From Glaciihabitans sp. (GTDB taxonomy: Bacteria; Actinomycetota; Actinomycetes; Actinomycetales; Microbacteriaceae): 64,000 nt of DNA. Under the pieces are notes generated by a model. The model ran no database searches, was not told the origin of the DNA, and worked only from the letters and a program-made list of their open reading frames with translations. A program made the translations under genes and the position numbers. Of the stretch, positions 57,114-64,000 are shown piece by piece (positions within the stretch are counted from its first letter, which is position 1; each line of letters starts with the position of its first letter). Location: the NCBI GenBank assembly GCA_025463785.1, contig JAODBD010000006.1, positions 100,577-164,576 of the forward strand, in the 5' to 3' direction.

Positions 57114-58008
57114 GAAATCTCCTTGTCTTTCGTTCAGCGAACTGCGGGGCGACCGCGCTCTATTTGCCTCCGACAACCAGGAGTGCGTAGGTGACGCGTG
57201 CGGTGGCGATCAGTAGGAGCGACCAGCCGACGGGCCAGACGACTCTGCCGACTCGTCGGCTTGGCGTTTCCGATTAGGTGGTTTTGACTGTTGTTGGCAT
57301 TTCCACATTTCCCCTGTTTGCGTTTCTGTAGCGCAGCGACATGGTTCGGTGGGCGAATTAATGACATCACGGACGCTCGCTCAGCGCGAGCGATTCGACC
57401 GAGTTCACTAGGTCCGCAGGTATCTTCGATGCGGCGATCCGCCACACGGTATCCAAGCGGGGATTGTAGATCCCAAGGTGAGCGATCTCCGAGCCGTTTG
57501 CCGGGTCGTCACGGAACGCGAGCCAGTAGGGCAGTCATGAAGTCAATCTGCCCATCCAGATGGAACCGATCAGAATGCCCGTTCCGGGTGCCCGGACGGA
57601 CTGGTCGACCGAATCGCTCAAACACAGCGGGAGACTCGTGCGCGCATTTCGGCGATTTGCATCGGCGTCGCATCCCCTTTGCCTTCCATCGTCCGTTAAA
57701 GTGCACGTATGGGCAGCCTGTGGAATCTGCCGGGCAACTGGACAAGAATGGTTTTGTCGTTGCGGAAGCTCAAAAGACGATGCCAAGCCGCTTCGCGCCG
57801 CTGTTCCACTCGAGGGTGCGTGGCAGCGCTAACCCTTGTGGGGCCACCTTCCGCTTTGCCGGCCCAGGTGTAAACGGTGAGCCGAAGGACCTCGCTTCAA
57901 TCTCAACTCGCGCAGCGATGCAAAGCTGGCAACGCACCCGATACGCGATCAAGGTTGGTGACGAGGAGACGCTCGATCACCCAGAGCTGGCCCTGATGCC
58001 AGATGCTG

Positions 58009-58650
58009 TCACGGGTCGGTTACTTGGAGGGAGCGAATATAGTCCATCATCACTGTGAGCGCGTCGCGCAGCGGGGCTATATCGCGTTGGGTCTGGGCGA
58101 GGAGCAAGCCACCCTGCAATGCGGCCATCAGGGCCGTCGCCAGTGCTGCGGGACTCACATCGCTCTGTAGCTCGCCGCGAGCTTGCATTGTCGATAGCCC
58201 GGCGCGAATCGGCGCTCCCCAGCGCGCGAATCCGTCCGCAAGGTCGGCGCGTGACTCCGGGTCTGCGTCCGCTAGCTCGCTTGCGAGAGATCCAATAGGG
58301 CAGCCGCCACGAAGATTGCGTGAAATTTGGATCGCGATGTGAAGATCGCACCATTCTTGAAGTGCCGCGACGCTGTCGAGCCTGTCGAGGAGTGGACGCT
58401 GTAAATCGAGCGTGGCGTCCGTCTGGAAGGCGATTACTGCTCGAACGAGTGCGTGCTTGTCGTCGAAGTAGTGGTAAAGCTGCGACGCGCTAGCCGATGC
58501 CTTGCCCAGAACATCCTCGATGCTCGTCCCGCTCACGCCACTTTCGAACATGAGCCCGGCGGCCGCTTCGACAATTCTCGTCCTGGTGGCGCGACCTTTT
58601 GCCGTATACCTTCCGACGTCGCGCGCTTGCGCGAGAGTGTCTTCGGTCAT
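58009..58650 (-). CDS. TetR/AcrR family regulator
   Basis: RTRIVEAAAGLMFESGVSGTSIEDVLGKASASASQLYHYFDDKHALVRAV. Confidence 0.94.
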   Translation of the reverse strand: MTEDTLAQARDVGRYTAKGRATRTRIVEAAAGLMFESGVSGTSIEDVLGKASASASQLYHYFDDKHALVRAVIAFQTDATLDLQRPLLDRLDSVAALQEWCDLHIAIQISRNLRGGCPIGSLASELADADPESRADLADGFARWGAPIRAGLSTMQARGELQSDVSPAALATALMAALQGGLLLAQTQRDIAPLRDALTVMMDYIRSLQVTDP

Positions 58651-58679
58651 TTTCTCACCTTAAGCCTTTCCAGGGTAAG

Positions 58680-58974
58680 ACTCCACGCTGCTGGCTCCGG
58701 CGCACCGCTGAAATAGCGGTAGCAATTTCGAGGGTGGATTGACTCCCTGTTGCACCATGCCTGCTCTGTGGGGATGCCGAGTGCAGACCAGCAAAGACGA
58801 CAATCTCGGCCATTGCGGCCTCAATGAAAGTCACGACGTTCCCGTCGCCTGATCGGCGTGACGATTTGGGCCTCCGACTCGATACTCGCACTGAATAGGC
58901 GGCTTTCCCGAGAACGTCGGCCGATGCTCGGCAACCGGACCCGCGCCGATTACTCCAATACTGCGTTCAGACAT
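58680..58974 (-). pseudogene. NADP-binding oxidoreductase (F420 reductase-like) remnant
   Basis: MSERSIGVIGAGPVAE in one frame; ADVLGKAAYSVRVSSRRPKSSRRSGDGNVVTFIEAAMAEIVVFAG in another. Confidence 0.5.
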
Positions 58975-59501
58975 GGGTCCTCATATATTGCCAACTGGCT
59001 TATAACGGCTGCGCTAATGCCGACGACTAACGGCGACCAGCTCGACTTCTGCGAATCCACGATGCGCTAGAGTGGATTGATCATTCCAATAATGGTCCCA
59101 CCCCGACCAGTCGGCAACTCGAGCTTCCGCAGGCAACGCTCTTCGCGCGCGCCACCCAAGCTGCACTCACCAGAGTTCGTGTCGGCGCCTGGCTGCCGGT
59201 CATGCAATCAGATCCGACTCTTGGGGTGAACCAACGACTCCGCCGAGCAAAGGACAAGTGTCACTACAGTCTGCAAGTCAACAGCAGACACCTCGAGTCG
59301 CAACGACAGTTTGGCGCGACAGTCGTTGGAAGCAGTGCCAGGAAACGTCAACTTGGGCGGCGAGAATTCAACACCAGCGGTGAAAGCGCCTCTTGAACCG
59401 ACGTCACCAAGACCGCGCAACTCACCAGCGAAAAACGTCGTCATTAAGCAATAAGGCGCCTGCAATCCACTTGGGGCGCTGTCATCGAAGGGAATGTCTC
59501 A

Positions 59502-60575
59502 ATGGATCTATTTTCGCCAGTCTCATTCGGCGATCTGCGGCTGTCCAATCGCATCGTCATGGCGCCGATGACGCGAATGCGATCTGGAGTTGCTGGAGTG
59601 CCTGATGCGCTCGTCGCAAAGTATTACGCACAACGTGCGAGTGTTGGTCTGATTATCACCGAAGGAACTTTCACAAGTCACGAGTCTCGCTCCTATCTCG
59701 GATCGCCAGGCATCGTCACCGACGAACAGCAGGAAGGTTGGCGCGGCGTCTCTGAGGCCGTCCATGCACGAGGAGGGCTTATTGTCATGCAGCTCATGCA
59801 CGGCGGGCGCGCGTCGCATACGTCCATAACCGGGACGGACCGCATCGTCGCCCCCAGCCCAATCGCAATCGACGGCCAAGCTCGAACGCCAACAGGAAAG
59901 ATGGCTTACCCAATTCCCCATCCACTGACGAGAGCCGAGCTATCAGCAGTGCGCCAGGAGTTCGTCGATGCGGCGGGAAGAGCGATTAAAGCCGGATTCG
60001 ATGGGGTGGAGCTCCACTCGGCTAACGGATATTTTCTTCACCAATTTCTCTCGCCGGCGTCGAACCAGCGTGACGACGCATATGGCGGGACGCCTGAGCG
60101 CCGCGCACGATTCGTCATCGAAGTCGCGCGGGCCGTGTCTGAGGAGATCGGGGCTGGGCGCGTCGGCATCCGAATTTCACCGATGAACGACGTGCTCGAT
60201 CTGCACGAGACCGACCTTGATGACGTTACGGCGACATATAGTCGGCTGATCGACGGTATCGAGCCGTTGGGCTTGGCCTACTTGAGCGCATTGCATCGCG
60301 AACCATCAGGAGCGCTCGTCCAGACTCTTCGCGAACGCTTTGGCGGTCCATTTATCGCTAACAGTGGGTTCGGCTCGATCACGACGCGCGACGAGGCACT
60401 TGCGCTCGTCGAGGGAGCGCACGCTGATGCGGTTGCCGTCGGCCGTCTCGTTCTTTCGACCCCCGACCTCGTCGAGCGGTGGAAAGGATCACATCCGGAG
60501 AATCAGCCCAATAGCGAGACGTACTACGGACCAGGCTCCGAGGGATACACGGACTACCCCCTCCTCAGCGCGTAG
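59502..60575 (+). CDS. Alkene reductase / Old Yellow Enzyme family NADH:flavin oxidoreductase
   Basis: LFSPVSFGDLRLSNRIVMAPMTRMRS, QLMHGGRASH, GFDGVELHSANGYFLHQFLSPASNQRDDAYGG. Confidence 0.95.
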   Translation: MDLFSPVSFGDLRLSNRIVMAPMTRMRSGVAGVPDALVAKYYAQRASVGLIITEGTFTSHESRSYLGSPGIVTDEQQEGWRGVSEAVHARGGLIVMQLMHGGRASHTSITGTDRIVAPSPIAIDGQARTPTGKMAYPIPHPLTRAELSAVRQEFVDAAGRAIKAGFDGVELHSANGYFLHQFLSPASNQRDDAYGGTPERRARFVIEVARAVSEEIGAGRVGIRISPMNDVLDLHETDLDDVTATYSRLIDGIEPLGLAYLSALHREPSGALVQTLRERFGGPFIANSGFGSITTRDEALALVEGAHADAVAVGRLVLSTPDLVERWKGSHPENQPNSETYYGPGSEGYTDYPLLSA

Positions 60576-60921
60576 ACGCCGCGATGTGCAGATGCTTGAG
60601 CTGGCAACCAAGGAGACTGCAGGGCGTCCAGTGCGGGTCGGAAGCCACTCCGCTTTGCTCTTCGAGAGCTGCTTTGGCGCGCAAGTAGACGGGCCGCTAA
60701 ACGAAACAGTGCCGAGCGGTTCTCTTCCAGTTTGGGGCTTTATGACTTGCGTTGGAGTCTGGACATTGCCACGCACGACTGGCATTTCAGCGACAGACTG
60801 ACCGCACTGTTCTCCCCGCTACGCGAGCCATAACGCGACCGCAACAGTCCGCTGCCTCTGCTGTTTTCACTCAAAAACATGCGACTTGTTCGCTGGGTGG
60901 GCGCGCGCGAGGCGAAAACGT

Positions 60922-61491
60922 CTAGACGCTGCGGTTCTCGAGTGCGGCCACCTGACCCAGAAGCTGCTCCGAAACAAGGTCAAATGGCTCCATGCTCTGT
61001 TCTGCGCGGCTGAGGACGATCGCCCCCTCAGTTGACGCGATAAGCGTTGCGGCGAAGCGCTCAGCATCCGCGCCGGCAAGACCTCCCGCCTTGAAGAGCT
61101 CAGTAAGACTGGCCCGCCAATCGCGAAAGACTTTTGCCGCACGCTCGAGAAGAGAAGGCGAGTCGGTCGCCACGGTGACCGCGAGGACCGAACATCCGGC
61201 TTGAAAGTTCGTTCGCATCAGGACCTCCCTCCACAAGTAGAGGAAGTACTCGGTGACCTCGGTGGGTGAAGATCCTGCCTTTGTGTCGAGGAAGGCGATA
61301 GCACGAGCGCCGGCGAAATCTACTGCTTCGCCGATGAGTTGGTCCTTCCCATCGGGGAAGTGGTGGTATATGGAACCGCGCGGAGCTCCGGTCAGTTCGA
61401 GTACCTCGGAGAACGATGTTCCCTGGAGCCCTCGCTCGGCCAAGAGACGGGCCGCCCCCTCGATCATTCGCTGGCGCGAGTCAGACGGCAT
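60922..61491 (-). CDS. TetR/AcrR family regulator
   Basis: RQRMIEGAARLLAERGLQGTSFSEVLELTGAPRGSIYHHFPDGKDQLIGEAV. Confidence 0.95.
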   Translation of the reverse strand: MPSDSRQRMIEGAARLLAERGLQGTSFSEVLELTGAPRGSIYHHFPDGKDQLIGEAVDFAGARAIAFLDTKAGSSPTEVTEYFLYLWREVLMRTNFQAGCSVLAVTVATDSPSLLERAAKVFRDWRASLTELFKAGGLAGADAERFAATLIASTEGAIVLSRAEQSMEPFDLVSEQLLGQVAALENRSV

Positions 61492-61617
61492 CTATTTCTC
61501 CTGCTTGATTGTTCGCGCGACATGGGCCGCCGTAATATGAAGCAAATCATAGTTGCGGTCCAAGGAAGCACCCGCGCACTCGGCTGGCTGAGGGGTCCGG
61601 CGAGGTTGATCCTCGAC

Positions 61618-62451
61618 TCATGAAAGTGAATCGCTCGGCCCCAGGTAATGTCCGAGATTGATCTCGAAGTCGAGGCCGGCCAACGTTGCGCGCTCACGAA
61701 GTAGCTCACGGCGCTTTGCGGTTGATGGCCAACCACCTGACTCGATGAGCGCACCGAAGGTCTCACGGTACTGGTCGATCTCAGGGACCAACCCTCGGCT
61801 CACGAGGCGCTTTGCTTCTCGGAGCGATTCGCCCCCGAAGGACGCCAGCCGACGCGCGAGGGCGTCGACGAAGCTATCCAGGTCGGCATCCGGCAGGGCC
61901 TGATTTATCCAGCCATACTTCTCCGCGGTGACCGCGTCGAAGTCGTTGCTACTCAGGATGATCTCGAGGGCACGGGCACGCCCGACAAGAGCCGGCAGTC
62001 GCTCGATCGCACCACCGCCAGGCAGAAACCCGGCTCCTACTTCTGGTTGCCCGAAGATGGCCTTCTCGATGCTCGCGAATCGCATGTCGCAGGCAAGGGC
62101 CAATTCGGCTCCACCCCTTCGCGCACGCCCACGAACGAGCGCGATGCTCACCACAGACGAGTTTGCCAAACGTGTCGCGATGTCCAGGAAGGGCGACAGG
62201 CCCGTCGTACCGAGGTCCTGCGAACCCGCCCCAACCCCGGAGATGTCGTATCGACCCAGGAAGAATTGCTCGATCGCACTCTCGAATACGACGACCCTTA
62301 GGGTTTCGCTCTCTTCGATTCGGTTGATGATTTCTTGAAGCTCGACGATCGTTTGAGTGCCGAGCATGTTCACGGGCGGGTTGCTAAACGAGATCCGCCA
62401 ATATCCCTCCGCGGGCTCCGAGATGTGGAACTGAGCGAGCAAGTCCGTCAT
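61618..62451 (-). CDS. Enoyl-CoA hydratase/isomerase family protein
   Basis: GYWRISFSNPPVNMLGTQTI, VRGRARRGGAELALACDMRFAS, FGQPEVGAGFLPGGGAIERLPALVGRARALEIIL. Confidence 0.92.
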   Translation of the reverse strand: MTDLLAQFHISEPAEGYWRISFSNPPVNMLGTQTIVELQEIINRIEESETLRVVVFESAIEQFFLGRYDISGVGAGSQDLGTTGLSPFLDIATRLANSSVVSIALVRGRARRGGAELALACDMRFASIEKAIFGQPEVGAGFLPGGGAIERLPALVGRARALEIILSSNDFDAVTAEKYGWINQALPDADLDSFVDALARRLASFGGESLREAKRLVSRGLVPEIDQYRETFGALIESGGWPSTAKRRELLRERATLAGLDFEINLGHYLGPSDSLS

Positions 62452-62518
62452 TGTCTTCTCCGGCGAGACACCGATGAGGTACCCGCGGACAGCCGTGAGT
62501 ACCCCATGAGCGTGCTCG

Positions 62519-62962
62519 TTAGGCTTGAGCAGCCTTGGCCTGAAGTTCGCCGATCTGCTTGCGAGCTGCGTCTACGAGCTCGTCGTTGGTGTTCGCATGA
62601 CCGGCGAGACCCCAACCGCCCTGGACTGCCTCAGTGAGCAGCACCCAAGTGCGCATTGTCAGACCCGTGTCGCCTGCGGCCTTTGCGATGATGTCGGTGA
62701 ACTGCTCAACAACGGCAAGCTGCTTGTCCCGGTCGAGCGCGCCGGCATTGGTGAGGACCTGGACCCGAACGTAGTTCGAGTCGCCATCCACGTTGGAGAT
62801 GTCCCCCGCGGGCAGCTCGTGAACGAATCCGGCAGTGTTCTGGCGGAACATCGGGATGTCCGGAACTGCCTCAATGGTCTTGAGAGTGTCGGCCAGCTTC
62901 TTGGCTAGCTCGTGCTTGTCGGCGAAGGTTCCGGTTGTTGCGTAAACGTCGATCATTGGCAT
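62519..62962 (-). CDS. Tautomerase superfamily protein
   Basis: MPMIDVYATTGTFADKHELAKKLADTLKTIEAVPDIPMFRQNTAGFVHEL; Pro near N-terminus. Confidence 0.75.
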   Translation of the reverse strand: MPMIDVYATTGTFADKHELAKKLADTLKTIEAVPDIPMFRQNTAGFVHELPAGDISNVDGDSNYVRVQVLTNAGALDRDKQLAVVEQFTDIIAKAAGDTGLTMRTWVLLTEAVQGGWGLAGHANTNDELVDAARKQIGELQAKAAQA

Positions 62963-63014
62963 TTTGGGTGTCTCCTTGTTGATTAATTTCAAAGTCTTTG
63001 CCCGGTTATTATGC

Positions 63015-63034
63015 ACTATGACGGTCGTCATAGT
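63015..63034. promoter_or_regulatory. 20-bp perfect inverted repeat upstream of the tautomerase gene
   Basis: ACTATGACG-GT-CGTCATAGT, 9-bp perfect arms. Confidence 0.75.
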
Positions 63035-63709
63035 CAATGCTTCTCCAGTAAGGAGCAATCCCGCCGATCATCTGACATTTCCGCGGAAATAGCTGAATAT
63101 CCGGTCTCCGATCACCCGGCCGCTGCTGGCGACTGGAAAGTCGCGTGGCCTCACTCTTCACGGTAGTTAGGCAGTTCCGCCGTGTGTGACCTGGCGATGG
63201 TGCTGCCAGTCCCAGTTAGTTAGACGTGGTCAGTGGCGCCTGCCACGAGCGCAACCTGACTTTCCAGATCCTTGAGCCGTGTTTCCAACACCTGATGCTC
63301 CGTCCTTCGGCCGAACTTGTACCGCTCTGTCCAAACTGTGAACGACTTTAGACTCACCTAACTAGGCCCGCAAGGTCAACTTGCAACACTAGGGATGTCG
63401 CCGTGCTCAACCGAAGAGCGAGTCACGCTCGTCGTGCGCGTTGACGGTGAAATCCAACCTTGATCGGTGAATTCGGCTGGTGGCACGAGATTGGATAATC
63501 CGGAGTACTCCGGAAAAGGGTGTCGTCGCTCCTTATCCGTCGGCAATACTTGAGTTCGCTTTCACAACTCAATGGAGAAACGCCGCCGCATGCGGAAGTC
63601 TGATCTTTGACTCAGGGTTGCGATCGCTAGCGCGGACACCTGGGGTAGCCTGCGACCGATGGACTTTTTTGGTTGCCCGAGATCCGACGGCTGACTCCGA
63701 TCATCGACG

Positions 63710-64000
63710 CTACGAGATTAGTGCGGCGTCGAGCGTGATGTCGACGCCGGCGAGCGCCTTACTCAAAGGGCAACCCTTCTTCGCTTCCTCCGCTGCGAGA
63801 GCAAAGTCGTCGACCGACAGCCCGCTGATGTCTGCGCGAACAGTGAGGGTGATACCGGTGAGCTTGAACCCTCCGTCCACCTTGTCCGGGCCCAGCGTGA
63901 CGTCGGCTTTCACCGACAGGCTACTTATCGCGCCGCCATGCGACGCGACGACGCCCGAAAGTGCCATGGCGTAGCAAGCCGAGTGAGCAGCACCCACCAG
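63710..64000 (-). CDS. OsmC family protein (truncated by window end)
   Basis: GAAHSACYAMALSGVVASHG...KKGCPLSKALAGVDITLDAALIS. Confidence 0.88.
   Translation of the reverse strand: MVGAAHSACYAMALSGVVASHGGAISSLSVKADVTLGPDKVDGGFKLTGITLTVRADISGLSVDDFALAAEEAKKGCPLSKALAGVDITLDAALIS

Noticed and set aside
57291-58058. 255-aa plus ORF
   Set aside because: Composition and lack of motifs suggest noncoding; partly antisense to readable minus-strand remnants.

Overview
The window is a high-GC actinobacterial chromosome segment; protein style suggests Microbacteriaceae, which is inference. It is densely coding. No rRNA, tRNA or CRISPR array was recognised by eye. About 0-34 kb is ordinary chromosome: a secreted phosphoesterase, two ABC-2 exporters, an aldo/keto reductase, an esterase, an APC permease with PadR, MarR-MFS, a two-component system, a Ser/Thr kinase, a TetR-MFS pair, PPK2 with diacylglycerol kinase, PAP2, PHP, MsrA, and a LacI-controlled sugar ABC / GH43 / GH1 operon. 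About 34-38 kb is degraded: frameshifted genes, small membrane ORFs, and a scar made of an IS3-type transposase tail, a LuxR HTH fragment and a truncated membrane ORF. The scar abuts a 37.9-50.1 kb catabolic island. The island holds a fused AccD/A-type carboxyltransferase, a CaiB CoA-transferase, a nitrile-type amidase, an amide/urea-like Liv ABC transporter with a LivM-LivG fusion, a TrmB-like regulator, a heme aldoxime dehydratase and a nitrilase. Two copies of TGTCGA-N6-TCGACA sit in the two regulatory gaps of this island, suggesting one regulon for aldoxime/nitrile assimilation. The right part (50-64 kb) carries PIG-V-like and DUF2079 membrane proteins, an RHS remnant, LtrA, SDR, OYE, TetR, enoyl-CoA hydratase, tautomerase and OsmC genes plus several pseudogenes. 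At the extreme left edge is an element closely resembling the actinobacterial rifamycin-associated element, upstream of a leaderless leftward start codon.
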